56,949 nt of DNA. Source: Lentibacillus sediminis. Lineage in GTDB: Bacteria; Bacillota; Bacilli; Bacillales; Amphibacillaceae. Location of the stretch: positions 1-56,949 of the forward strand of contig NZ_NIXK01000014.1 in assembly GCF_002763455.1 (NCBI RefSeq), given 5' to 3'. Under the pieces are notes generated by a model. The model was not told the origin of the DNA and ran no database searches. It was given only the letters and a program-made list of their open reading frames with translations. Both the position numbers and the translations under genes were made by a program. This document shows, piece after piece, positions 7,936 through 14,975 of this stretch (position 1 is the first letter of the stretch; each line of letters opens with the position of its first letter).

Positions 7936-8274
7936 TTAGATGCCGGTGAGATCCGGATTGGCGAGACACCGATAAATGAGCTGTCACTGCAATCGTGGCT
8001 CAGCCAAATTGGTTATGTCTCACAGGAAAGCGCAATGATGGAGGAAGCAACCGCAAGCCTCGACAGCCGATCGGAAGAAGTGGTTCAGCAAGCACTGGCA
8101 AAGCTGATGGAAGAACGCGCGACTTTTGTAATTGCTCACCGATTATCTACCATCGTGGATGCAGATAAAATAATTCTTATTGATAAAAGAAACATCACCG
8201 GCAGCGGCAGCCATCAGGAATTGATTGGTTCACATCCTTTGTACCGGGAATTTGCGGAACAGCAGTTGACTTAG
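7936..8274 (+). pseudogene. ABC exporter ATPase remnant with internal deletion
   Basis: The frame reads DAGEIRIGETPINELSLQSW and then IGYVSQESAMM, which is the post-Walker-A stretch and Q-loop of an MsbA/LmrA-type half transporter. It then jumps straight to EEATASLDSRSEEVVQQAL, the D-loop region, and continues through the H-loop IAHRLSTIVDAD to a normal end at 8274. The membrane domain and Walker A are missing. The stretch holding the LSGGQ signature and Walker B, about 70-75 codons in the family, is precisely deleted in frame at about 8032-8040. The protein cannot be an active ATPase. Confidence 0.85.
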
Positions 8275-8368
8275 TGTATTAATTTTTAAAAAAGCAGCAA
8301 ATAATGTGAGGCTGCTATGATATAATAGGAAATATCTGATAACAATCGCTGGGAAGAAGGTGAAATCT

Positions 8369-8609
8369 ATGATTAAACTGGAACCAGGCAAAGAAGGCAA
8401 AAAATTAACTGTAGTAGATTGGCAAAACTCCACTCCGCGAAAATAAGCTGTTGTGGGATGGTGTTGCGTTTGACCCATCCGGGGAAGAAAGAGATATTTT
8501 TTGTATGGCCTTGATCTACAACATGGAGCTAAATCACCTTGTCGAAATCCTTCCTGATCATTCACGGGGAGCATTAAAAGAGGTACTTGAGGAGTATGGA
8601 AACGAATAG
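8369..8609 (+). pseudogene. Frameshifted small gene (about 80 codons)
   Basis: A good ribosome site (AGAAGGTGA) precedes ATG 8369. The frame encodes MIKLEPGKEGKKLTVVDW and continues to a TAA at 8444-8446. Reading in the +1 frame from there gives KLLWDGVAFDPSGEERDIFC, then LVEILPDHSRGALKEVLEEYG, ending at 8609. The two halves together look like one small protein. Either a one-base insertion has broken it or a +1 shift at AAA-TAA-G is used. The gene is 21 bases before the next start, so it may be part of that transcript. No family is recognised. Confidence 0.5.
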
Positions 8610-8630
8610 AGAGAAAAGGAGGCAGCCGTA

Positions 8631-9296
8631 ATGTTACGTCTGTTCCGTCGTTGGCGCCGCCAAAGATCAGTAAATAAAGTTAAGCGGGGAGATGGTCATG
8701 CGCTAAAGCCCTATCGTTGGACGCATCTGCTTTCCCGCTCCCTATTTTACGCAAAACTGCATGAAGATGATGGCATCGTCCATACGTATGCAGTAGATGT
8801 CCATTACTTCAGTGAGGAAGAAACTGCCGAGCTGTACCGCGATGGCAAACACTATGCCACCTCCAAGCTTCCTGCAGTTTTCCCAGTGCCAGGTGGTTTC
8901 ATTGAAGTAGCAATAAGTACATACGGGCTCAAGCGCATGCACTTTGTCACAGATGACGACTCAGAGTATCAGCTCTACCCTGATCGCTCGTCGACAGAAG
9001 GACTGCGAACGAGATTCGATCGTCGCTTCCCGCGAGCAAGCTCAGTTATTGGCACCGCAGCTATCGTTACATTACTAGTTTCATTGATATTAGGTCTTCC
9101 GCAGCTTGCAGCATTAATCTCTCAAATTCCCATTGTTGAGGAGTATTTAGGATCTTTCGAATCACCATTTGTACTGTCGGATTGGTTAAACACCACACTT
9201 CTGACAGCTGGGATTTCGGCTGCGATAGAGCGTACCCTCATGCTGCGGAATCACTGGTTGATCGATATGGAAACGAACTGGTGGGACGGCTGGTGA
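8631..9296 (+). CDS. Membrane-anchored protein of unknown function
   Basis: A 221-residue protein with a very basic N-terminus (LFRRWRRQRS), a soluble domain of about 110 residues (aromatic-rich, with YAVDVHYFSEEETAELYRDG), then one long hydrophobic segment at about 137-168 and an amphipathic C-terminal region ending NWWDGW. The membrane segment lies after the soluble domain, so the bulk probably faces the cytoplasm. A strong AAAGGAGG site lies 9 bases before the ATG. I do not recognise the family. It follows the frameshifted small gene at 8369-8609 by 21 bases. Confidence 0.75.
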   Translation: MLRLFRRWRRQRSVNKVKRGDGHALKPYRWTHLLSRSLFYAKLHEDDGIVHTYAVDVHYFSEEETAELYRDGKHYATSKLPAVFPVPGGFIEVAISTYGLKRMHFVTDDDSEYQLYPDRSSTEGLRTRFDRRFPRASSVIGTAAIVTLLVSLILGLPQLAALISQIPIVEEYLGSFESPFVLSDWLNTTLLTAGISAAIERTLMLRNHWLIDMETNWWDGW

Positions 9297-9547
9297 AACT
9301 ATTAAAAAATTATTTACGTAATAAGAGTCCTTGATCCCATGACCCCTTTCATTATTGATTCGCAATAAAGAAAAGGCCATTTACTCCTGTTTTGTTTGGA
9401 AGGAATTTGGCTTTCTAAATGTATACTTTACATACAATTATCAACAAGACTTTTTCACATTCAGATTTTCCACCTGAAAACCATATCCTTTTCTGCCTAT
9501 TTTCTCTTATAAGAAGTGGAAGGAGCGATTAAAAAGGAGTGTGAATC

Positions 9548-9650
9548 ATGAAGAAAAAGTTTAATGAAGCTGCTTCCCCACCATGGTAAGCCTGTTTGCG
9601 ATGTACTAACAACCATCGGCATGGCAAGCGAAGTACTACGTAATTATTGA
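9548..9650 (+). pseudogene. Two overlapping tiny frames, probably a decayed gene
   Basis: A strong AAAAAGGAGTGTGAATC site precedes an ATG at 9548, but that frame stops after 13 codons (MKKKFNEAASPPW). A second frame from ATG 9564 encodes MKLLPHHGKPVCDVLTTIGM and stops at 9650. A one-base change would join them. No family is recognised. The rest of 9297-9676 shows nothing else I can support. Confidence 0.3.
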
Positions 9651-9676
9651 CTCTATCCTAGGGAGGAATCGGCCTA

Positions 9677-10678
9677 ATGAAAGTACTATTGCTGGGCGGG
9701 ACGTTATTTTTAGGAAAACATATCGCAGAACAAGCTTTGAATAAGGGGTTGGATATTACATTATTCAATCGCGGAAAAACGAATCCAGAATTCCTAAAAG
9801 AAGCAGAAGGTGTCACACATATTGTTGGTGATCGCAGTACAGCTGACATCGAAAAGCTTACAGATAACTGGGATGTAGTGATAGATGTATCAGGTATAAA
9901 TCCAGATGATGTACAACGTTCTGTAGATCAATTAAAAAATCGTTGCACTAGCTATGTTTTCATCTCAAGTATCAGTGCATACAAAAATCTGGATAAAGGG
10001 CCTGTATTGGAAACAAACGCACTTCACGAACTAGATAAAGGCGACTATGGCAGCAATAAAGCTACTAGTGAGGTCATAGTAAACAATGGTTTTTATGATA
10101 ACTCACTCATTATCCGACCTGGTCTTATTGTTGGTCCAGATGATCCGACAGATCGATTTACCTATTGGCCATGGAGAATGAATCAGGGTGGAAAGGTTCT
10201 CGTTCCAAATGTGAGTCATAATAAAAACGTTCAGTTTATTGATGTGCGCGATTTGGCGTCGTGGATTATAGAAGCTATTGAGCAAGGGTTGAAGGGTACA
10301 TTTAATGCAACAGGTCCGAAAGAGACTCTAGGTTTCAGAGACTTTCTTTTAACATGCAAAAAACTAGTTTCACCAGAAAATACGGAGCTTTGCTGGGCAG
10401 ATGAATCTGTCTTACAAGAAAATCTGGTTCAACCCTGGATAGAGCTGCCATTTTGGCTCCCTGATTCTTTAAATATGAATGGGATGATGCACGTGAACAA
10501 TGACAAAGCCATAGAAGCAGGGTTAAGCTTTCGTCCCTTTCGTCCAATGAAGGATACAATAATAGATACTCTTGAATGGAGCTTACATGAGCGGAATGGG
10601 AAATGGGACGCGGGATTGGAAAGGGAGAAGGAGTATCGTGTGCTGGAAGTAGTGGAAAGTGGAAATAACGCTGTTTGA
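9677..10678 (+). CDS. NAD-dependent epimerase/dehydratase family protein
   Basis: A 333-residue extended-SDR protein. The cofactor loop GGTLFLGKHIA is at residues 7-17 (GxxxxxG type). FNRGK near 30-34 carries a basic residue suited to NADP. The active-site region reads SSISAY near 105 and DYGSNKATSE, giving a modified Tyr-x-x-x-Lys (YGSNK), and GLIVGPDDPTDRFTYWP matches the family. It resembles Bacillus reductases annotated as NAD-dependent epimerase or isoflavone-reductase-like; the substrate is unknown. The ribosome site GGGAGGAATC lies 8 bases upstream of ATG 9677. A perfect terminator follows at 10692-10731, so it is monocistronic. Confidence 0.85.
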   Translation: MKVLLLGGTLFLGKHIAEQALNKGLDITLFNRGKTNPEFLKEAEGVTHIVGDRSTADIEKLTDNWDVVIDVSGINPDDVQRSVDQLKNRCTSYVFISSISAYKNLDKGPVLETNALHELDKGDYGSNKATSEVIVNNGFYDNSLIIRPGLIVGPDDPTDRFTYWPWRMNQGGKVLVPNVSHNKNVQFIDVRDLASWIIEAIEQGLKGTFNATGPKETLGFRDFLLTCKKLVSPENTELCWADESVLQENLVQPWIELPFWLPDSLNMNGMMHVNNDKAIEAGLSFRPFRPMKDTIIDTLEWSLHERNGKWDAGLEREKEYRVLEVVESGNNAV

Positions 10679-10691
10679 GAGTATGCTACAT

Positions 10692-10731
10692 AAAGAAGAT
10701 GATACCTCGACACAAGTATCATCTTCTTTAT
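10692..10731 (+). terminator. Terminator after the epimerase-like gene
   Basis: Perfect 14-base arms AAAGAAGATGATAC and GTATCATCTTCTTT with a 10-base loop, followed by a short AT stretch. It is 13 bases after the stop at 10678. The remaining sequence up to 10932 shows nothing I can name. Confidence 0.8.
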
Positions 10732-10932
10732 CTCTACATATGCTTGTTAATCCCAAAGCGCCCTAGATTTGGATAAGAATTTTGGTTAATTAACAACTAA
10801 CTTCTTAATTGAGCAGGCGACATGCGGACTATTTAAAACCACTCATATCTTTATTGGGCAATCCCAATCCCACCCTTTTCTAGATTGGATTTTAAAAGAG
10901 GATTTACATTAAAAGGGACTCAGCTCCCAATG

Positions 10933-11856
10933 CTATTTATTCGAATACGAAACACGCCATAAATAAAACGTGGCATAGGCCTCCCAGCCTTTCCATGGGA
11001 CTGCCATCTTGAGAATCTCTTCCTTTGTCGGTTTCCGATCCATTCCCTTCAATATTTTTAACGCATTTTGGAGCCCGACATCAGCAATCGGAAAAGCTGC
11101 TGGGTAGCGAAGAGAGCGCACCAGCACATAATTCGCAGTCCATGGGCCGATTCCACGAATTTTGATAAGCGCCTTTTCAATTTCCTTAAAATCATTCAGC
11201 TCCAGCAGCTTTTCTTTTGTAAGCTCCCCGATCGCCATTAACCTGGCAATCCCTATAATATATTCACTTTTTCTACCCGTCATTTTAATGTCTGCCATGT
11301 CCCGGGCGCTGAGTTTTGCTATTTTTTTATACGAGGGGAACACCCAATAGCGTTTCCCTTTATACTCGAAAGCATCACCGAATTTCTCGACGAATTGTCG
11401 CTTCAATGTGTAAGCAAACCGCAGATTGATCTGCTGACCCAAAACACCCCAGCACAGCGCTTCGAATAAGTCGGGCATTCCAACGATTCTTAAACCATAA
11501 TATTCCCCAATGAGCGGTCCGAGCATTGGATCATTCTGAGCTATTTCATAAAATGGCGCCAGGTCTGTGTCAAGATCAAACCAGTCCCGGATATAATCGA
11601 TAACAGCTGCTCTGATTTTATCAGATTCAGGCTGGTCCCCTGCTAAAAACCGGACGAACAACTTGTGATTGTCCGGGGAACTAATCTGCACAAGTGTACG
11701 TACATCATCAATAACAACTACACGTGTAATTTTTTCATCTTCTATTTCATACATCATTTCATTTTTATCCCGTTGCAAGTATTCAAGATTTGGCTTGAAT
11801 CGAAACTGATCAGGGACTTTAATGAAAATGCTTTCGTGGTCCCAGTGTTCTGCCAT
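10933..11856 (-). CDS. alkA: DNA-3-methyladenine glycosylase II (AlkA-type)
   Basis: A HhH-GPD superfamily base-excision enzyme that removes alkylated purines. The helix-hairpin-helix reads IKIRGIGPWTANYVLVRS, followed by PIADVGLQNALK, where the Asp is the family catalytic residue. Upstream, EALCWGVLGQQINLRFA matches the AlkA core. An N-terminal domain of about 100 residues corresponds to the AlkA beta domain. GGAGGG 8 bases before ATG 11856 sets the start; an in-frame ATG at 11880 lacks a ribosome site. The resulting 307 residues match AlkA length. It is minus strand, upstream of nothing obvious, and may share a transcript with the exonuclease whose stop is 50 bases upstream. Confidence 0.93.
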   Translation of the reverse strand: MAEHWDHESIFIKVPDQFRFKPNLEYLQRDKNEMMYEIEDEKITRVVVIDDVRTLVQISSPDNHKLFVRFLAGDQPESDKIRAAVIDYIRDWFDLDTDLAPFYEIAQNDPMLGPLIGEYYGLRIVGMPDLFEALCWGVLGQQINLRFAYTLKRQFVEKFGDAFEYKGKRYWVFPSYKKIAKLSARDMADIKMTGRKSEYIIGIARLMAIGELTKEKLLELNDFKEIEKALIKIRGIGPWTANYVLVRSLRYPAAFPIADVGLQNALKILKGMDRKPTKEEILKMAVPWKGWEAYATFYLWRVSYSNK

Positions 11857-11905
11857 AAAGAAAATCCCTCCAAAGTCCATCTTATACTATAAGATAAAAA
11901 ACCGC

Positions 11906-12700
11906 TCACCGCTTCTCCGCCGTCTCCCCTCTCATCGAAAGAAGCGTGCCAGTAAGTACGGCAATTTCTTTCTTGGTTTTTCTTATCTCAAGCGATTCAA
12001 TCTGTTCAAGCTCTTTTTCACTTATGCCGGATATTTCGGATAATTCTTTATAGCTGACACCGACCTTCTCGCGCATCAGTTTTACATACCAAATTTTCTT
12101 TTTATAGGTTTTGTCCATTTCGAGGTAGTCGATGAACGGTTCTGGGGTGATTTCCAATGTGTGATAGGCCTCGACAAACACTCTCGCTGTATTATTGTAG
12201 GCATCATCAACTGATCGATGCGGTTTTCCAACAAATCTTAATCCTAAGAGCTTCACCGCTGAACCCAAGCCAATAAGATTTCCTTTGCCCTGATTCACTT
12301 CCATTGAAAAGGCATCCTGCAGATCAAAATACTTCCTGTGCTCTACCATGTCGAAGTCCAAATGATAAGCCTGCATATTCTTCAGCAAAATCCGCCGGTC
12401 CACTTCTCCCCACGAACAGAAAATATACGGTTCTTTGCCAACCCAGCTGTCAAAACTCCTTATTACAGTCGGCAATCTCAGCGCCAGCCAGCGTTCGGTA
12501 TCCTTCATATTGGTAAATTTTCTGTTTCGCCGTGACACACGCCGGCGCGACCTGACGTAACAATGGAATCTCCTCCCGATCAGGATCATCCCATCAAGCA
12601 CACTCACTTCCACCGCCCCAATTTCCGTGATTTCCTGCCCCCTGACCTTCCCCTTGCGAAAAATCGGACTCCACTCCAGATCAAACACGATAAACTTCAT
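11906..12700 (-). CDS. DEDDh 3'-5' exonuclease with C-terminal HTH-like tail
   Basis: The frame is open further upstream, but the true start is ATG 12700 (MKFIVFDLEW) behind GAGAGGGGGGAAGGG, giving 264 residues. Exo I is FDLEW (Asp and Glu), Exo II falls in SWGEVDRRIL, and Exo III is HRSVDDAYN with the H-x4-D pattern of RNase T and DnaQ-like nucleases. The last 60 residues (VSYKELSEISGISEKELEQI) look like a small helix-turn-helix, unusual for this family and resembling an XRE-type domain. It probably trims DNA or RNA ends; the exact target is unknown. The downstream gene is AlkA, so a repair role is plausible. Confidence 0.85.
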   Translation of the reverse strand: MKFIVFDLEWSPIFRKGKVRGQEITEIGAVEVSVLDGMILIGRRFHCYVRSRRRVSRRNRKFTNMKDTERWLALRLPTVIRSFDSWVGKEPYIFCSWGEVDRRILLKNMQAYHLDFDMVEHRKYFDLQDAFSMEVNQGKGNLIGLGSAVKLLGLRFVGKPHRSVDDAYNNTARVFVEAYHTLEITPEPFIDYLEMDKTYKKKIWYVKLMREKVGVSYKELSEISGISEKELEQIESLEIRKTKKEIAVLTGTLLSMRGETAEKR

Positions 12701-12714
12701 CCCTTCCCCCCTCT

Positions 12715-12748
12715 CCACATGTGGAAAATAGGTCTTTTCCACATGTTG
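12715..12748. promoter_or_regulatory. Repeated CCACATGT motif before the exonuclease gene
   Basis: A 10-base palindrome CCACATGTGG (12715-12724) and a near copy CCACATGTTG (12739-12748) lie 15 to 48 bases upstream of the exonuclease start. The spacing of 24 bases suggests paired protein binding. This is weak evidence by itself. Confidence 0.25.
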
Positions 12749-12881
12749 AATTTTATTTCGACATGGGAGGGGGAGAATCCTTGCAGGGAGGGAAATTTTT
12801 ATTTGAAACCGGGTGGAAAATTGCAACTCAATTACGGGCTTTTTCCTTGTGGATGTATTTAATTTGACCATAAATAAACGT

Positions 12882-12917
12882 AAAAAAGCCCACTTTGAGT
12901 CTATCAAAATGGACTTT
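12882..12917 (-). terminator. Terminator downstream of the small-gene pair
   Basis: Minus-strand arms AAAGTCCATTTTGA and TCAAAGTGGGCTTT pair with two G-U pairs and are followed by TTTTTT. It would end transcripts that pass the small genes 13361 to 13043. A second hairpin without a T-run (AACACTT and AAGTGTT) lies at 12986-13013. Confidence 0.65.
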
Positions 12918-13042
12918 TCTTTGCTCATCCAAAACCATCATTTGATTGTTTGTTTCTCCCTATTCTCTAAAGAAACCATTCATCTAACACTTCTCTTTTC
13001 CTGGAAAAGTGTTATTCATCCATCTTTCGCCATTTTGCTCAA

Positions 13043-13210
13043 TCAGCCTTTCCCCGGATCAAAAAATGATCTGAAAAGCGTGTTTTTCTTTATTTTTCTA
13101 TCGGTAACGTATTTGGTTTTATTAACTCTTCTACTTCCACAGGCTTCTTTTAATAATTGATCCATACGGTCGTTTACGATACTTTTGTAGATGTCTAAAT
13201 GAAAATGCAC
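13043..13210 (-). CDS. Small basic protein of unknown function (55 residues)
   Basis: The start is GTG 13210, placed 4 bases after a very strong GGGAGGTAA ribosome site that lies inside the stop region of the preceding small gene. The protein begins VHFHLDIYKSIVNDRMDQLL and then turns strongly basic (CGSRRVNKTKYVTDRKIKKN). The stop is at 13043. The close coupling of the upstream stop with this ribosome site argues for a real translated pair. I do not recognise a family. The N-terminal amphipathic helix and basic tail could bind nucleic acid or membranes; this is inference. Confidence 0.6.
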   Translation of the reverse strand: MHFHLDIYKSIVNDRMDQLLKEACGSRRVNKTKYVTDRKIKKNTLFRSFFDPGKG

Positions 13211-13214
13211 GATA

Positions 13215-13361
13215 TTACCTCCCTAAAAGTTGTTTAATTCGTTTATCATACAACCGGGAAGGCTTCTGGTCTTCGGCATTCAACGGAAGATCACCCTGCA
13301 AATAATCCCCCTTCGCGAAAGGATTATTTACAATTTGGGCCTGAATATGGGTTTTGAACAT
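13215..13361 (-). CDS. Small hydrophilic protein of unknown function (48 residues)
   Basis: A 48-codon frame from ATG 13361 encodes MFKTHIQAQIVNNPFAKGDY, then a proline- and charge-rich middle and a basic end (LYDKRIKQLLGR). Its last codons GGG-AGG and the TAA form the ribosome site of the next gene (13210), so translation is probably coupled. Its own ribosome site is weak; it lies 16 bases after the 10-codon leader peptide stop at 13377, so it may be translated by re-initiation. No family is recognised. Confidence 0.5.
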   Translation of the reverse strand: MFKTHIQAQIVNNPFAKGDYLQGDLPLNAEDQKPSRLYDKRIKQLLGR

Positions 13362-13369
13362 GCTTGTTT

Positions 13370-13505
13370 TCTACGTTTATACAAAAATCACCTTAATTTG
13401 TGAATTCATCATCCATTCAGCCTCCTTTACCAAGATCTATCGCGACATATCCATTAACTCACGAAACAAACCATACAAACAAGCGAAAGAATAATTATAA
13501 TCATT
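13370..13505 (-). promoter_or_regulatory. Leader copy A with 10-codon peptide
   Basis: Read on the minus strand this starts with TTATAATTATTCTTTCGCTTG, passes GAGTTAATGGATATGTCGCG and AAAGGAGGCTGA, and encodes a 10-residue peptide MNSQIKVIFV (13409-13377). It aligns along about 110 bases with leader copy B at 14090-14215, including the -10-like TATAAT, the ribosome site and the peptide length. It precedes the two small genes 13361 and 13210. A regulatory leader, such as an attenuator with a leader peptide, is the best explanation. Confidence 0.5.
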
Positions 13506-13561
13506 TTATACACAACTTCCGGGGGAATTAGTGAAGCAAGGAAGGAGTCTTTTCTAGCAAT

Positions 13562-13590
13562 AACAAAAGCGCGGTAAAATCACCACGCTT
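13562..13590 (-). terminator. Terminator after the CD3324-type gene
   Basis: Minus-strand arms AAGCGTGGT and ACCGCGCTT enclose GATTTT and are followed by TTGTTATT. It sits 35 bases past the stop at 13625 and separates the CD3324-type gene from the leader copy A unit. Confidence 0.65.
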
Positions 13591-13624
13591 CATGTTTTTA
13601 AACCCACAGATATTCAATTTTGCT

Positions 13625-13900
13625 TCATGCCTTGCTTCGGGTTTTATATATAATTTTACGGATACTGTCGTTAGACAAACTATACATTTCCTCTAATTCT
13701 TCCAGAGACTTGCCTTCTCTGTATAACTGAAAAATATCTTCATTTCTTTGGGCGATTAACGCTCGGGAACCATTTACCTCTCCCCAGCCTGCCCGCTGGT
13801 TTTTTTCTTTGGGAATATAAATCAGTTCGCCCTGGATATACTTCTGCATTTCTTTCAGCAATCTAGGGGGAAAAACCTCTCTCCCATTTTTGTATTGCAC
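13625..13900 (-). CDS. CD3324 family protein (Mor-like HTH regulator)
   Basis: A 91-residue protein starting at GTG 13900 behind AAGGAGGAC. Residues 1-40 carry the family pattern (KNGREVFPPRLLKEMQKYIQ, then GELIYIPKEK). The C-terminal half, NEDIFQLYREGKSLEELEEM, runs into YSLSNDSIRKIIYKTR, a helix-turn-helix like that of Mor/resolvase-type proteins. Such proteins are presumed small DNA-binding regulators in Firmicutes. It overlaps by 38 bases the end of a 33-codon frame that holds its ribosome site, so it may be translationally coupled. It lies behind leader copy B and a GC-rich hairpin, suggesting attenuation control. Confidence 0.8.
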   Translation of the reverse strand: MQYKNGREVFPPRLLKEMQKYIQGELIYIPKEKNQRAGWGEVNGSRALIAQRNEDIFQLYREGKSLEELEEMYSLSNDSIRKIIYKTRSKA

Positions 13901-13964
13901 GATTTACGTCCTCCTTATTAAGGTGTACGTGGATAAACTGTATTTTTTTATTCATATCATTCAT
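13863..13964 (-). CDS. 33-residue upstream frame overlapping the CD3324 gene
   Basis: ATG 13964 follows AAAGGAGAGACGGAAA. The frame encodes MNDMNKKIQFIHVHLNKEDV and ends at 13863, overlapping the start of the CD3324-type gene in another frame. The last part contains the AAGGAGGAC used by that gene. It may be a genuine small protein or an upstream frame coupling translation. Confidence 0.4.
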   Translation of the reverse strand: MNDMNKKIQFIHVHLNKEDVNRAIQKWERGFSP

Positions 13965-14051
13965 TTTCCGTCTCTCCTTTCTTTCAAGTTAAGTTCTTAA
14001 GTCATCCAAAAAACAAAGTTAATGTTCTGAAAACACCTGGAATAAATAAAT

Positions 14052-14072
14052 GGAGCCGCACGAAGCGGCCCC
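14052..14072 (-). terminator. GC-rich hairpin between leader B and the CD3324 unit
   Basis: Arms GGGGCCGC and GCGGCTCC around a TTCG-type loop. The sequence after it on the minus strand is ATTTATTTATT, a weak T-run. Its place between the 10-codon peptide and the next genes suits an attenuator. Confidence 0.5.
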
Positions 14073-14089
14073 ATACGTTCAGAGATCCC

Positions 14090-14222
14090 CGCTTATGCGG
14101 AAATCACCTCAAGTTTTGTGATCATTATAATCAGCCTCCTTTCGCAAGAGTCTGTCGGCCCGACACTCTTATTAACTCATGAAACTTCCGACCGTGCAAG
14201 TGAAAGTTTAATTATAATTAAT
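14090..14222 (-). promoter_or_regulatory. Leader copy B with 10-codon peptide
   Basis: Minus-strand order: TTATAATTAAACTTTCACTTG, GAGTTAATAAGAGTGTCGG, GAAAGGAGGCTGATTATA, then a 10-codon frame MITKLEVISA (14125-14093). A nearly perfect inverted repeat AAGAGTGTCGG/CCGACAGACTCTT (14145-14170) lies just before the ribosome site. The element is a diverged copy of leader A (13370-13505). The peptides share length and the pattern V-I in positions 7-8. Confidence 0.5.
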
Positions 14223-14244
14223 TTTTTCCAATGCTTGTATAATT

Positions 14245-14802
14245 TTATTGACGAAATTTTCTGATATCGTTGACAAGCTCAGGCAACCCGTCACTAAAAG
14301 CATGTTCAGTTCCATCGAGTATCCGGGTATTTGCCTGTGGAAGCTTTTCCTGATAGTGTTCAAGATGTGCAGACGGCACTACTTTATCGTTACGGCTGTG
14401 ATAAAGGAAAACCTGCGATATCTGAGGGAGTTTTGAAGCAAAATTCTCGGACAAAGTATACTCCTTGGCCAGCCAATCATCGTCCCCTCCCCAATATGGT
14501 GCTGCAATCATAAACAAACCGGAAATGGATTGTTTGCATGCCTCCTCCGAAAGATATTTCAACAGAACCGACCCGCCTAAAGAATGGCCGATAAGAAGCA
14601 TCTCACCATTCAATGAAGCGAATTCCTTTTCCAGTTGAGCTTTCCAAAGCGTGTACTTAGGGTTTTCAGGATCAGGCATTTTTGGATCTATCAAGTTATA
14701 TTCATTACCCAGAGCCTCTTTTAAATATGCTTTCAGATCACTGCTTCCTTGGTGAAGTTCCTGGGAGCCCGCACTATGAATGAATAATACATGTTTCTTC
14801 AT
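14245..14802 (-). CDS. RBBP9/YdeN-type alpha/beta hydrolase
   Basis: A 185-residue serine hydrolase starting at ATG 14802 behind AAAGGAGAG; the frame is open 11 codons further without a better start. After KKHVLFIHSAGSQE, the nucleophile elbow is GHSLGG (about residue 72 of the shorter form), followed by the acid in SRNDKVVP and the histidine in GTEHAFSDG. The size and these positions fit the RBBP9/YdeN esterase family. The substrate is unknown. It is a single gene whose 5' region is 140 bases downstream of a DHFR-family gene transcribed the same way. Confidence 0.88.
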   Translation of the reverse strand: MKKHVLFIHSAGSQELHQGSSDLKAYLKEALGNEYNLIDPKMPDPENPKYTLWKAQLEKEFASLNGEMLLIGHSLGGSVLLKYLSEEACKQSISGLFMIAAPYWGGDDDWLAKEYTLSENFASKLPQISQVFLYHSRNDKVVPSAHLEHYQEKLPQANTRILDGTEHAFSDGLPELVNDIRKFRQ

Positions 14803-14874
14803 TTTATAACTCTCCTTTTCTCTGGTTATGGTCAAAAGAAGCTTCTTTCATGCTTGTACAGGCTTGGCCACAAT

Positions 14875-14903
14875 CCCTTTCGAAGGACGATCCGACGAAA
14901 GGG
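14875..14903. repeat. Inverted repeat with 8-base arms
   Basis: CCCTTTCG and CGAAAGGG flank 13 bases in the gap between the hydrolase and the DHFR-family gene. There is no T-run. It could be a processing hairpin or an operator. Confidence 0.3.
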
Positions 14904-14975
14904 CAGTTTTAACCAATGAGCAGAAAGAAATGTAAATGCTTTTCTTTACTGCCAATAATAACCTGAATAAACCTG

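Noticed and set aside
8230-8574. 114-codon frame on the minus strand
   Set aside because: It runs antisense to the ABC remnant end and the frameshifted small gene, and has no ribosome site.
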